64,000 bases of DNA from Roridomyces roridus. Lineage: Eukaryota > Basidiomycota > Agaricomycetes > Agaricales > Mycenaceae. The stretch lies in the NCBI GenBank assembly GCA_029378245.1, contig JARKIF010000007.1, positions 1,240,001 to 1,304,000 on the forward strand, in the 5' to 3' direction. Below the pieces are notes generated by a model that was not told the origin of the DNA, ran no database searches, and was given only the letters and a program-made list of their open reading frames with translations. Every line of letters begins with the position of its first letter. Within the stretch, counting starts at the first letter, position 1. This document shows, piece after piece, positions 1-11,579 of this stretch. The position numbers and the translations under genes were made by a program.

Positions 1-41
1 TACTCTCTGCCTTGCATCGTCCGAACAACAAAGTCCCCACA

Positions 42-1686
42 TCACGTTTCACCCTCCTTCAGCTCAGCACGCAGCCACCAGAGTCGACGCTGCACTTCTT
101 CGATCCTCTCCACTCGAATCTTCTCCTCCTCCTTCGATAGTCTCGCGGCGCGTGAAGCGGCCGATTTGGATACGAGTTTCTGAATCATCTGCAACTGCTT
201 CTCTGCCCCATTGTCTCTCTCAACGTTCTCTGGTGCTCGTAGCATCGCCGCGCGTGTAACGACCCTCTGTAGGACACGCCGTTGGATCTTGACAAGTAAT
301 TCTGCGTGCAAGGCCGCATTCTCAGGCCCTTCTTCCCTTTGTAATCGATTTGTTGTCGCCGGGGTAATGATACCCAAGAGCTTGAGGCCTGCGTCACGCC
401 GTGTCTGAGGTGGAGGAGCCAGTGCAGGGGGAGGAGCTGTCACGGGCTGAGGAGCGTCCAGCGCTGGTGGTATTAGTGGCGGAGGATAAGCTAGCGCAGG
501 GGGAGGTACTGGCTCGTGCTGTGGTGCGACTGGCGCTGGTGGCGGCGGAGGGGCAGGTGGCGGGAGCTCGGGGACATTGAGCGGCGGCGGTGGAGGTTGG
601 TCGTCAAAGACGATGGCTGGGTAAGGAAATACAACAAAACACAGAATCGTAGACACAACCCCAGCCGCAGGTAGCACGACTGCCCACTTGAAAAAGTTCC
701 AGAGGAAAGGGCGAAGACTTTGGGGTGCAGTACCACTGGGCCGAGGCTGACCCGTTGAAGTGGCAGGCTTGGGTGTAGTTGCGGACTGCTGAGCTACGGG
801 CGGGTCGTAGGCGGCGGTGGGCACTGACTTGATGGTGCTGGACACCTCTCGGGGAGTGGGAGGCAACTGTGCAGCGCAGATATTAGCGATGAAAGAGTTG
901 ACAACAAGAATACGTACATTAGGACAAACACCAACGTCGGCAGTCCGTTCGACCAAAGGGGGTTCTGGGACGGGGCGAGGTTCGTTGGCAACAACTGTGG
1001 CAACGTCGACATTATGGGCTTGAAGTTCATCGACACGAGGGTCCGCAGTCGTGGAGATCGAGTCCCCTTTGCGCGTCTTGAGGCTGAGAATTCCAAAAAT
1101 GAGGAACAGGAGCCAGGAAGGCCAATCGTCTGAACCGTGTTTGTCGTCATCGCCGTGCTCGACATCGGTGGGAGGGGGCGGAGGGTCTTCAGGGTCAGGC
1201 GCTTGTGCGACTTGGTGGCCGTCGGCGTCGGTTTCCTGGTCATGGTGGTCACCGGCGCCATCTGGAACATCGTCGTCGCCGTCGCCTCCTTCATCTTCAT
1301 CTTCATCTGTATTCTCTTCTTCAACGGGGGAGTCAGGTGGAGGAGGAGGAGGGCCGTCACTTGCGTCGTAAACGTCCCGATTTGTTCTCTGCAGGACGCT
1401 GCGGAGACCGTACCCAAATACCGACCGCGACTGAAATCGACAAGGCAACACACGCCAACACGCAGCAAGTAACCATCAGGGAGCTTGGGGAGTCCTGAAC
1501 CAACGTAGTCCTAGTGGGCGAGCCAGAGGTGCGCGTAGGTGGCGGCACACCAACAGGTTTGGGACTCTCGACCAGATGAAAGAGGTCGTCGATGACGGGG
1601 ACGAGGAACCCGCTGATGGCTACGAGCGTGAATTGGAGAACACTAAGCGGGGTGACCGCGAGGGCGAGAGGAGAGGACGAGTGCAT
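42..1686 (-). CDS. Proline-rich multi-pass membrane protein, unknown function
   Basis: I do not recognise this family. The N-terminal exon starts at ATG 1686 (1740 is an alternative in-frame start). It has hydrophobic stretches near residues 5-30 and 70-88. It joins the main frame if a short intron (GTCGGT...CTGCAG, about 38 nt) is removed near 1400-1440. The main part has a polyproline run, a long Asp/Glu tract, a TM segment (WPSWLLFLIFGILSL), a second strong TM (WAVVLPAAGVVSTILCFVVF), a PPPPP-rich spacer and a basic, Arg-rich helical C-terminus. A 51-nt in-frame stretch that starts GTACGT and ends GCACAG may be another intron. Topology suggests a membrane-anchored protein with disordered acidic and proline segments. 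The coding call rests on the long open frame and ordered composition; the function is unknown. Confidence 0.6.
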
Positions 1687-1880
1687 GGTGGTAAGAGGCA
1701 AGATGTAAACTGAAGTGGCTGACATCAAATGCTGCATCATATCCGGCAGTCGAGAATTCCCACAGTATGAGACAACACGGCCACCTGATCGCGACCAAAC
1801 TACTTAACCTCCGCCAACACACATACGACCAAACCATGTAGTGCAGATGACGCCCTGGTGTTGTACTACTTATCTCCCTC

Positions 1881-4267
1881 TCACCCACGAAACGCATCCG
1901 CATTCTGGATCAACGCGTAGATCCACCGGATGGTATTCAAATGCCCGTCCTAGCAAGTTATCAGCCAAAGTACGAGACTTGGGCGAGACTGACAATATGA
2001 ATCCTCTCATCAACCGTATGAATGTCGTACTTGTCCGTTACACGCAATGGCTCGAAACGATAGATGGCACGACTGAGGTTCTGAAACGCGCGCGTGTCCG
2101 TGCCTCCGTTCATGAGCACTGGCGAGACGATTGCGTTCGAGCCGAAAAGGTGTCTTGGACGGATGAGTGAGTGAAATGGTGCTGAGCTAAAGCCCACCTT
2201 GCCGTCCCAGAAAAGATTCTAAATCGTCAGTTAGAACGACAAGAGAGCGGCGAAGACAGTCAACTCACTTCCATGCGTCACCAGAGTACGGTGACACGGG
2301 GGACGCCTCCGATCCGAGTCCACCCGTTACGCTCAACTTGACATATCGAGTTGCGGATTCGGGGACTACATCGTCGAAGCCTAAGTCACATCTTGAGCGA
2401 CATCTTATGGAGCTCGGCATATGGCGCACCAATGATCGAGAGATTGAAGCGCTGAGCCACGGGCGTCAGTATGTCGACGTAGCGTTCTTGAATCTCTTTG
2501 ATGGAAGAATCCACCGAGATACGGTGGTTGACGATGGCCGTGGCTTCCTCTGGGAGAGCATTGACTTTCACACCCCTGGTAATCTGGGATGAGCCTTTTC
2601 TTTGAAGGAAAGGAATACGTACCCATGGATGATATCCACTGCTTGCGTCGTCATCAAACGACTGGGAGCGAATCAACAATAGGAAGAGAAGATATAACAA
2701 GTACGCACGCTCCATCCGCAGGGTCGTTCGCCGCCAAGATCGCAGCGGCCTCATCCCATGTACGTTCTCGAGAGAGCGCCTTCTTGAGTTTCTCGTCAAT
2801 GTCGCCATATTCCGCGAGGCATTGAGCGTGGGCCGAAAACGGATTCTTGAAGGATAGTTTGGGATAAAAGGGGTGGCTTTCGATGGTCGTGACCAGCTCT
2901 GAGAGAATGCCGATGCCGGTGTGCGCCGGTCTGGGGATGGTGTCGGTAGCTGGTCCGTTTGGAGAGGCAAAACATACGGAATGGAGGAATGGCCACCCGG
3001 AACGGCCACTGTCACTTCGACGTTTGTACTGCCTTTCTCGCCCTGGAGGAAAGATGAGCTCGGAGCTCGTGCGATATGGTAGCTTCGTACTGACCAGAGC
3101 TGGAGTTATGAAAGTCGTTCCGGAATTATCTTCTCGGATACCCTCCCCTTCGTCAATACTATTCAACCTCAGCATAGGCGGGATTACGAGCAAATCACCT
3201 ACATGAACAACATACTATCTTTGCCGTATATGCTCTCAACATGAGCAGATAGCTGCCGGGCACTCCGCTGGGACATTGGGTGTTAAGAACAGTATTGAAA
3301 CCCGGTAGAGAACTTACAACACCACCTCCTTCCTCGTCGAATCCGAAAGAGATCAAGACAGTCCGTTGGGGCTTGAATCCTACTTTGAGCAATTCAAGAA
3401 CGGCGCTCAACTCGCCTATGAATCATAGGTGAGCATCCGACGCAAGAGGTGGTTGGAGGGAGAACCGATCAAGAGGTTTTTGCAGTCGCCGCCACCTGGA
3501 GTGACAATGAGTAACGGGTGACGGATACATAGGACGAGACGAACGCACCGCGACCCCAAATCCAACCTTCCTCATCAACATGCCCTTCGAATGGCGGATG
3601 TGTCCAGCGGTCAACAGTGTTGTCTGGGACAGGAACAGTATCTTGGTGTGCCATAAGAACTACATGGGCATGAGCGACGGTAAAAATCCAGAGATATGGC
3701 TCACTGATTGGAGCCAGCGATGAATCGGAACCCTTCCACGTAAGGAGAAGCCCATGAGACGCGACGTGGTCGAGTTGGAGGCTTTCAAAGCTGAACAAGT
3801 TGCGTCAGAATCCGGAATGTGCGGTTCAAAGGAACCATGGCACATGAGAGGGAAGGTCTCCTTGAGGTACTCTTCAAAGTCCGTGAACTTGTCGTAGGAC
3901 GGGTCTAAACATGATCGTAGGTAGACACTGACACAAAAACTCTAGCCATACCGGCCCCGTTGGAAGAAGACTTGTCGAAGGTCTCAGTGCGCAGACGGAT
4001 GGCACCGCTCAGACGGGCTGCAGCGGTGAGAGGGTAATCTGGCCCTTCCCCTGGCCCAAACGCATGCAAGGGTACAATCACAGGCGATTGAGCGGGGCAT
4101 GTTACAGGGAGTTTGAAGAATTCGCGCGCATAAGTTCGCTCGTGAGGGCGGGATGTTGTTAACGCGAAACCGGCAGCAAGAAGCAGGACTGCGGGGAAGA
4201 GTAGGAGAGAGGATAGTCGCGCCGCCCGACTCGGTGGACTCTTGTCGGTAGTGGGCAAGCCGCGCAT
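1881..4267 (-). CDS. M20 family Gly-X carboxypeptidase (carboxypeptidase S type), vacuolar/secretory
   Basis: Zn-dependent exopeptidase that removes C-terminal residues from small peptides. Family members are type II membrane-anchored proteins of the vacuole or secretory route. The start MRGLPTTDK is followed by a basic stretch and one TM helix (LLLFPAVLLLAAGFAL). Metal and catalytic motifs appear in order: HQDTVPV, then WGRGGGDCKN across an intron, then FGFDEEGGG, and NGGTDTRAFQNL in the lid/catalytic region. The C-terminus is recovered by splicing out about 29 nt near 1935-1965, giving RWIYALIQNADAFRG and a TGA at 1881-1883, which matches the usual end of this family. At least seven introns are inferred. 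It is transcribed away from the gene at 4633. The family is secure; individual exon edges are less so. Confidence 0.88.
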
Positions 4268-4632
4268 GACGATGAGCCAAGGGAAGGTTTATTTATTGTG
4301 CCAATGAGGATGCAATGGCGAGTGGCATGGGAGTGATAACGGAGAGCATGATGGCGGCCCGCCGGGCCCGGTGCAAACAAACACTCTTCTCCATCTGCCT
4401 CAAAGCATCTTTCTTGGACAGTTGGACTGCAAGGATCTTTCGCCCGGCTATCGCCTCGTGTCTCTTCCCAGTCGTTTGTGATTGGCCATGCAAAAGATTT
4501 CTCTCTCAAAGGCTCCTTATGGCACAAAGCGCTCCCCCAAGCCATAAAACTCTCAGAAATTTGGGCGATTCGATACTTCTATCCCTTGAAGGGCCACCCT
4601 CGTTCTTTACCTCTCCACCGTCCTTCGCTATC
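4268..4632. promoter_or_regulatory. Divergent intergenic region
   Basis: This 365-bp gap lies between the divergent starts of the M20 carboxypeptidase (4267) and the protein at 4633. It should hold both promoters. A pyrimidine-rich stretch (CCTCGTTCTTTACCTCTCCACC) lies just upstream of ATG 4633, typical of a basidiomycete transcription start region. I see no coding signal. Confidence 0.45.
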
Positions 4633-5205
4633 ATGCCGTACCCACTCAACTATCTGGTCCAGGAGCCTGCCGATGCCCGAGCCGCTCTCATGGAAAAAAT
4701 TGCACCCTATCTCCAAGGTGCTGCACGGCGCCCACGCTATCTGCAGGCAGAGCGACCGCAACCATACCGCGTCAGATCGCCCCCGAAACGTCCCAGACTC
4801 TCGGTCGAAAGCCGCCAGGCTGAACGTATAATGTTGGGGTGGGGCGCCTTTCTGAAGGACGAAACTTTACGAAGCCCTGAAGGCGAAGTGGTGCGGACGA
4901 CTGAAGGACCATGTGGGACACAGTTCCTGCCCTGCCCGTCTCCCTACTCTCCTCCGCCCAGGCGAGATTGCGACTCGGATGAAGACTCGGATTGCAGCAT
5001 GCCGCTGTATGATCCACGACGAGCAAGCTATGCTTCTCCAGAACCCGACTGTGCAATGCCGGGCCTCGAGTACTTTGCTCAGATTGAGCCCCCACCGCTG
5101 CAACAAACCGTTTACGACGCCGAATGGATGTCAGATCAGTCCTGCGTCGAGGCGGCGGACGAATTGTTTGTTATGTTCATCGACGAGAACTGCATGGAAC
5201 CCTAA
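4633..5205 (+). CDS. Hypothetical protein, 190 aa, single exon
   Basis: Not recognised. The ATG at 4633 follows a pyrimidine-rich leader; a longer upstream in-frame extension from 4315 has poor composition. The protein starts MPYPLNYLVQEP, has a basic middle (RSPPKRPRLS, a possible nuclear signal), a proline/serine-rich segment with an acidic run (CDSDEDSDCS) and an acidic C-terminal region ending FVMFIDENCMEP. It has no signal peptide or TM segment. It may be a small nuclear or intrinsically disordered regulatory protein. Its neighbours give no pathway clue. Confidence 0.6.
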   Translation: MPYPLNYLVQEPADARAALMEKIAPYLQGAARRPRYLQAERPQPYRVRSPPKRPRLSVESRQAERIMLGWGAFLKDETLRSPEGEVVRTTEGPCGTQFLPCPSPYSPPPRRDCDSDEDSDCSMPLYDPRRASYASPEPDCAMPGLEYFAQIEPPPLQQTVYDAEWMSDQSCVEAADELFVMFIDENCMEP

Positions 5206-5276
5206 TGACCTGTATATTATCTTCCCCGACTTAATTCATGTAGCCCTAGCCAATACTTAGACCATGTAATCACCCG

Positions 5277-5591
5277 ACGCGTCAATTGATGCAAAAGCCG
5301 AGTCTTAGTCAGACTTTTCTTCTTCTTGTCTCCCAGTCTGTTGGTCGACCCCTGCGTGTTGTTGACATTCTTCCTTTCATTGAACCACTTCTTTATTTCC
5401 CAATGGCTTTTGTCTACAAACGAAGTCAGTTTTGCCATGTAACAGCATGTCGTGTGAGATCTCACTAAATTCCTCTGCAGATGGGTGCGCGGCTGCGTTG
5501 ACGCGTCGAAACGCGTATTTTGACTTCTCATCCTTCTAGGACGAAGGAAAAGATTCTCTTCGACAAAGTAAGCCATGGTGTCGACACGCGT
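5277..5591. promoter_or_regulatory. Cluster of four ACGCGT (MluI cell-cycle box) motifs around the RNR1 start
   Basis: ACGCGT occurs at 5277-5282 (upstream of the ATG at 5403), at 5501-5506 and 5511-5516 (both in inferred intron 2) and at 5586-5591 (inferred intron 3). ACGCGT is the core MCB site bound by MBF in budding and fission yeast, where it drives G1/S transcription of ribonucleotide reductase genes. Four copies in about 315 bp is well above the roughly 1 per 4 kb chance rate for a 6-mer. MBF control of this gene is an inference. Confidence 0.6.
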
Positions 5592-8490
5592 CGCGTTTTT
5601 GCCAACTGTTCCCGAGATCACTGCAAGGCTGGACAGTCTCATCTACGGTCTGGATGAGAACTATGTCATCCCCCAGGAGTACGCTCCTTTTTATGCCCTC
5701 GAACCAAACTGAACGCCTTCAAGCGTCACCAAAAAGGTCGCCGCCGGGGTGTATAATGGAATCACGACGATGGAGTTGGATGTACGTTGCACACTTTGCG
5801 CTTAATTGACCAATATTCATCTTGGAGTAGAATCTCGCTGCAGAGACCGCCGCGTATCTGACCACGAAACATCCCGACTATGCCATCCTGGCTGCTCGCA
5901 TTGCCGTCTCAAACCTGCATAAGGAGACGAAGGGCAGTTTCTCGCAGGTCATCTCTGACCTGTATCACTTTGGTGTGTCGCCATCGTCTTCATATCTGAA
6001 CTACCCATAATTCTGCTGTAGTTGATCCCAAGACCAAAAAACGTGCCGCCCTGATCTCGCAAGAGACATACGACGCGGTTACCAAAAATGCCGATACTCT
6101 CGACGCTGCCATCGACTACACCCGGGACTTCCAATACAACTAGTGGGTTTCTGTTTGCGACGAGACCTACCCGCTCATCAACGTTTAGTTTCGGGTTCAA
6201 AACACTAGAACGATCTTACCTCCTTCGTCTCGATGGTCGCGTTGTTGAGCGACCGCAGCACATGATCATGCGCGTCGCAGTGGGAATTCACGGCACCGAC
6301 ATTGACCGGGTCTTACAGACCTACAACCTCATGTCGGAGCGCTACTTTACACATGCCACCCCCACCCTTTTCAATGCTGGCACGCCCCATCCACAGCTCA
6401 GCTCGTGTTTCCTCGTCTGCATGAAGGAGGACTCGATCGAAGGCATTTACGACACGCTCAAGAACTGCGCCATGATTAGCAAGAGTGCTGGCGGTATCGG
6501 TATCAACATCCACAATATCCGTTCCACCGGGTATGTGTATTTTTACTACTGTTTGCTATTCTTCGACTCTTCACAGATCCTACATCGCCGGGACCAACGG
6601 CTATTCGAATGGTATCGTCCCCATGCTCCGTGCCTACGACGCTACGGCGCGGTACGTTGACCAAGGCGGGAACAAACGCCCCGGCGCGTTTGCCATCTAC
6701 CTCGAGCCATGGCACGCGGACATCTACGAGTTCATCGACCTCCGCAAGAATCATGGCAAAGAGCAAATGCGGGCGCGGGATCTTTTTCTCGCCCTCTGGA
6801 TACCTGATCTTTTGTAAGTGTGCTGCACCGTTTCTCGAAGTCATTACTGACTTGCCTGCAGTATGAAACGCGTGGAGGCCGACGGGCAATGGTCTTTGTT
6901 CTGTCCCAACGAAGCTCCCGGTTTACATGAGGTCCACAGTGAAGAGTTTGAGGCTCTGTATGAGCGGTACGAGAAGGAGGGTCGCGCAAGAAAGACCATA
7001 CCTGCGCAAAAGTTGTGGTATGCAATCCTGGAGGCACAGGTCGAGACGGGCGGGCCCTTCATGCTTTACAAAGATGCAGCGAACTGTAAATGCTTCATCC
7101 ATCCATTTCTCCCAATGCTAACCATCCTTCAGCCAAGTCTAACCAAAAGAACCTGGGCACGATCAAGTCTTCAAATCTTTGCACGGAAATCATCGAGTAC
7201 TCGTCCCCGGAAGAGACCGCGGTCTGCAATCTCGCCTCGATCTCCCTCCCCAGTTGCATAATCGACGGCAAATACGACTTTCAAAAACTACACGATATCA
7301 CGAAAGTAGTCGCATTCAACCTCAATCGCATCATCGATGTGAATTACTATCCCATCCCCGAGGCCCGGCGATCCAATATGCGGCACCGGCCCATTGGTGT
7401 CGGTGTACAGGGTCTCGCGGACACGTTCCAGCGTTTACGAATGCCGTTTGAAAGTTCCGAGGCCAAGGACCTGAATCTCAAGATCTTCGAGACCATTTAC
7501 CACGGAGCCTTGGAGGCTAGCACGGAGATGGCAGTGACGGACGGGCCATACGAGACGTTTCAGGGCAGTCCCGCGTCTCAGGGCCAACTGCAATTCGACC
7601 TGTGGGGCGTAACGCCGAGTTCGTTGTGGGATTGGGCTTCGTTGAAGGAGAAAATCGTAAATGGACCCGGGCTTCGTAACAGTCTCCTCACGGCGCCCAT
7701 GCCGACGGCATCAACCAGCCAAATTCTCGGCAACAACGAATGCTTCGAACCTTACACGAGCAACATCTACACTCGGCGGGTTCTCTCCGGCGAGTTCCAG
7801 GTGGTGTGCCCGTGGCTGCTGCGGGAATTAGTCCAGCTCGGGCTCTGGGACGACAACATGAAGAACCTCATCATCGCGCACAACGGCTCTGTGCAAAATA
7901 TCCCGACCATTCCGGACGACGTCAAGGCGATCTACAAGACGGTGTGGGAGATTAGCCAGAAGAAGATCCTGGAGCTGTCTGCCGACCGTGGGGCGTTCAT
8001 TTGCCAAAGCCAGAGTCTGAATGTGCATCTGTCGGCGCCGACGATGGGCCAGCTGACAAGTATGCACTTTTACGGGTGGAAGCGCGGCTTGAAGACGGGG
8101 ATGTACTACCTTCGCACCAAGCCTGCCGCACAAGCTATCCAGTTTACGGTTGACCAGAGCGTCCTGAATGATGCGAAACTGCAGACTGCGAACGCTAAAG
8201 CGGCCAAGGTCACGGTTGACAGCGCCGCTGCCTCGCGAGCGACTACCCCCGCTCTATCGACTTCGACCTCGTCCCCGTCCCCGACTTCTTCCCCTGCCAC
8301 ACAGCCTAACGGATCGACGTCGGCCGCGGTTTCCGAAGATTCCGAATCCGATGTCATGTTGGCAAAAATGGCAGCGGAAGATCCGGATTTCGCTGCTGCG
8401 CTACAAAAGCTGAAAGACCGTGAATTGGAGGAGGCGAAGATGTATTGCGCGCTGGAAAACAAGGAGGATTGTCTGATGTGCTCTGGTTAA
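5403..8490 (+). CDS. RNR1: Ribonucleoside-diphosphate reductase large subunit (class Ia)
   Basis: Makes deoxyribonucleotides from ribonucleoside diphosphates, together with the small diferric subunit, in the cytosol. My exons are 5403-5424, 5481-5484, 5540-5567, 5617-5678, 5724-5781, 5831-5972, 6022-6142, 6189-6530, 6577-6813, 6862-7085 and 7133-8490, joining to 2,598 nt (865 aa plus stop), the usual length. The start reads [18 protein letters not shown] (ATP-cone). Core motifs include TLFNAGTP...LSSCFL (first redox Cys), [33 protein letters not shown] (catalytic Cys and Glu), [10 protein letters not shown] (partner Cys), and the C-terminal CLMCSG redox pair. Exon 2 is a 4-nt microexon. The linker before the tail is long and Ser/Thr-rich. 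ACGCGT boxes suggest G1/S control. Methylthioadenosine phosphorylase follows on the same strand. Confidence 0.96.
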
Positions 8491-8608
8491 GACTCTCTAA
8501 TCTAACCTAGTGTAATTATATTCGCTGTACCTATATACTGGATAATTTGAGGAGTAAAGACTCGGGCGGGGTCTGCATGATCGACTGCAGTCCTTCCGTC
8601 TTGCCAGC

Positions 8609-9841
8609 ATGAGTGAATCAAAAGGTAATGCTCCTGTCGCGAATCCGGATCTCACTTATCTGACCTTGTCTAGTTCTCGTCGGGGTCATTGGAGGCAGTG
8701 GATTGTATCATCTCGACAATCTAACTTTCGTGTCGGTCGAATCCATTCATCATTTCGCTGCGTAGCTGACCGAGCGTTCAGCGAAACAGTCAACCCGGAA
8801 ACGGTTTGTACTTTGTTGAGCCATTATTTCTGCTCTCAGATTGCCAGAATAGCCGTGGGGTTTTCCCTCCTCGCCCATAACAATCTCGCGTCTCTCTTCG
8901 GGCACCCTGATCGCCTTTCTTGCGCGCCATGGCAAAGGACACACCATCACCCCCTCGGCGGTCCCTTCTCGGGCCAACATCGCCGCTCTCAAGTCTCTAG
9001 GGGCTCGCGCGATCCTAGCCTTCTCCGCTGTCGGCTCCCTTCGGGAGGAAATCGCCCCTGGCGACTTTTGTCTCCCCTCGCAGATTATCGACCGCACCAA
9101 GGGGATTCGCGTTTCCAGCTTTTTCACGGGTGGAATTGTCGCTCATGCGTCGTTTGCCGATCCGTTCTCCAAACAGCTGAGCGCCTGGCTGGCGGACAAG
9201 GTCGCTGAAGCACTCAAGATTGAAGGCCGCGACATCAAGTTGCACACAGATAAGACTATTGTTTGCATGGAAGGTCCGCAGGTAAGATTCCTCGCTTCTT
9301 GTATGCGTCCGAAATCTCTAACGCGGTTCGCAGTTCTCTACTCGAGCCGAGTCCATAATGTACCGCCAATGGGGTGGGGATCTAATCAATATGAGCGTGT
9401 TGCCCGAGGCCAAACTAGCCCGGGAAGCGGAACTTGGGTACCTGATTCATTCCCTGTTCTTCTTAGTACACTCAACTCGGTTCTAGCTACGCTCTAATTG
9501 CAACAGCGACAGACTATGATTCCTGGCGTCCGTCAGAGGCCGGCGTCACGGCAGCGGACGTCTTCAAAACACTGCGGGCTAATGCGAGCAGTAGTCGACT
9601 CGTAGCTGCACATGTGTTGGAAGAGCTTGCCAAGGGTGTTGCTGGTAAGCTCGTGTTCTCTGCGTGAACTCATTCATTCCTGACATCGATCTTAGATGGA
9701 AAATTAGATTCCATTCTCGATGAAGAAAAAGGCGCAATGACATTCTCGCTCATGAGGCTCTCTAGTGCATGGCAAGACGACAAAGAAGGTGCGCAGATGT
9801 TGTCCTACATCTTGCCGCAGTATTTTGGACAAGGAGCGTGA
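8609..9841 (+). CDS. S-methyl-5'-thioadenosine phosphorylase / PNP-UDP family
   Basis: Cleaves methylthioadenosine to adenine and 5-methylthioribose-1-phosphate in methionine and purine salvage. After MSESK an intron is removed, giving [20 protein letters not shown], the phosphate-binding Gly loop of the family. Later exons give [63 protein letters not shown] (active-site loop with the QFSTRAES signature) and [18 protein letters not shown]. The end reads [12 protein letters not shown]. At least five short introns are inferred. It sits between RNR1 and a purine nucleoside permease, all on the plus strand. A purine nucleoside phosphorylase role is the alternative, but the MTAP signature fits best. 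Confidence 0.92.
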
Positions 9842-10151
9842 AAAATGCTATAAATTTAGACTTGTCTTGTAACTCGACCTGAAACTGTCGACTTGTCCCC
9901 TCTCGTCCCATCCTGGTGCCCTGATCTACAGGCCGATTGTTCCTTGGGATCTGCAAGTCTCTCTTGACGGGCATTCATCTCCGCGTGCATTTCGACAAGC
10001 TACGCCGCTACGCCGCTACGACGCCGTTCCAGCGCTTTCAATGATTCGTCCGGTCCGACATCGACCCAATGGCACTAGCGGCGATACCTATATATCAACA
10101 TGATCTGACTTTTTTGCCCACTTACGTTTTTCCCCGACTAAAAGGCTGATC
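9842..10151. other. Intergenic, no gene seen
   Basis: This 310-bp gap lies between the phosphorylase stop and the permease start. It holds a small direct repeat, TACGCCGC repeated around 10002-10018, and presumably the 3' end of one transcript and the promoter of the next. I see no coding signal. Confidence 0.4.
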
Positions 10152-11511
10152 ATGCTCAGCTGGCTGCTCTTCCCGCTCCTCTCCAGTCTGGTCCTAGACG
10201 TGAGGGGCGCTAATGTCACGACAATCAAGCCCAGATTGTTCATTGTCACGATGGTCCGTTGGCCTGAAAGCTGCCCTCGATCGAAAAAAGCTGAATCGAC
10301 ACAGTTTGATTTGGAGTCGGACGCTTGGTACAACATTCCCGACTTCAATATCCTTGCCCAAAACATCACCGTGCCAGGTGCGTCCTTCCTTGCTCTCAAG
10401 ACAGAGCGCATGGTATCCATTATCAGGTTTTTCGCCGCTGTACCCGAACGCTTCCTGCACAAGCGACGCATCTGTCTGTTTGTTGACCACAGGTGAAGTT
10501 GTACAATCCACGTGTTTCTGCCGACTGAGAGTGAGTCTAGGGGAGGGTGAAATCAATGCAGCTTCGACCATTACCTCGTTGCTATTCTCGCCGTCCTTTG
10601 ACCTCACATCTACATATTTCATGATTTCCGGGACCGCTGGGATTAATCCCAAAATGGCCTCCATTGGCGATGTGACTTTTGCACGCTACTCAGTCTCGGT
10701 TAGACCCCTCGGAGTCAAATCGTAAAAGGATACTCACCTCCATCAGGTCGCACTGCAATATGAATTCGACACGCGAGAAATGCCGTCAAACTTTAACACT
10801 GGTTACTTCCCAATTGGATCGACTGCGCCAGGCGGGCCAGTTGTTCAGACGTATGGCACCGAAGTATTCGAGGTCAACGATGCCCTGCGTCAGCTGGCTT
10901 TCAGCTATGCCAAGACGGCGACGCTGAACGATACGGCGGAAACGCAGCTGGCGCGGAACATGTACGTGAATTCCTCAATGTACACAGCCGCGGCCAGGCA
11001 GGGCCCGAGCGTTGTCCTCTGCGACACCGCAACTTCCGACGTGTGGTGGAGCGGTCAAAGGCTCGGGGAGGCCTTTGAAAACATCACGCGCGTGTGGACC
11101 AATGGGACGGGCGAGTATTGCACCTCGCAGCAGGAAGATAATGCGACTCTCAATGCGTTGATGCGTGGTGCACTGTTCCGCCTCGTCGACTTTTCCCGCA
11201 TCATTGTCATGCGTTCTGGCTCGGATTTCGATCGGCAGTACGAAGGGCAGGCCGCCGTGGCCAACCTGCTCGGGCCCACCCCTGGTTTCTCGCCGTCGGT
11301 ATTGAATCTCCGCCTGGCGGGTGTCAAGATTATTGAGGCAATCTTGGACCAATGGGATTCGACATTTGCCAAGGGCATAGAGCCGACGAATTACGTTGGT
11401 GACATTCTTGGGTCTTTGGGCGGCGAGCCAGATTTTGGCCCAGGAAGTGTGTTCAAGGGAAAGGGCGCAGTTATGGGCCCAGCCTCCAAACGAGTACCGG
11501 GAAAGTATTAG
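10152..11511 (+). CDS. Purine nucleoside permease (NUP family)
   Basis: A fungal NUP-family protein linked to purine nucleoside uptake; the fold is related to nucleoside phosphorylases. The start MLSWLLFPLLSSLVLDVRGA looks like a signal peptide. Removing a 51-nt intron gives IKPRLFIVTMFDLESDAWYN, then IPDFNILAQNITVPG. Later blocks are GEGEINAASTITSLLFSPSFDL, YFMISGTAGINPKMASIGDV, FARYSVSVALQYEFD, GTEVFEVNDALRQLAFSYAK and DTATSDVWWSGQRLGEAFEN. Toward the end come LVDFSRIIVMRSGSDFDR, GVKIIEAILDQWDSTFAKG and GDILGSLGGEPDFGPGSVF. The 3' exon (10780-11511) is long and open. It lies next to the methylthioadenosine phosphorylase on the same strand, which supports a shared purine salvage role. Confidence 0.9.
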
Positions 11512-11579
11512 ATATATATTGAATCACATCAATAACGATGATAGACGAGGAGTGCGAGTGTTGGAGGGTGTCGGGCCAA

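Noticed and set aside
794..1468. Overlapping minus-strand 224-codon frame in the first gene
   Set aside because: Shifted reading of the acidic and proline tracts; it lacks the TM segments seen in the chosen frame.
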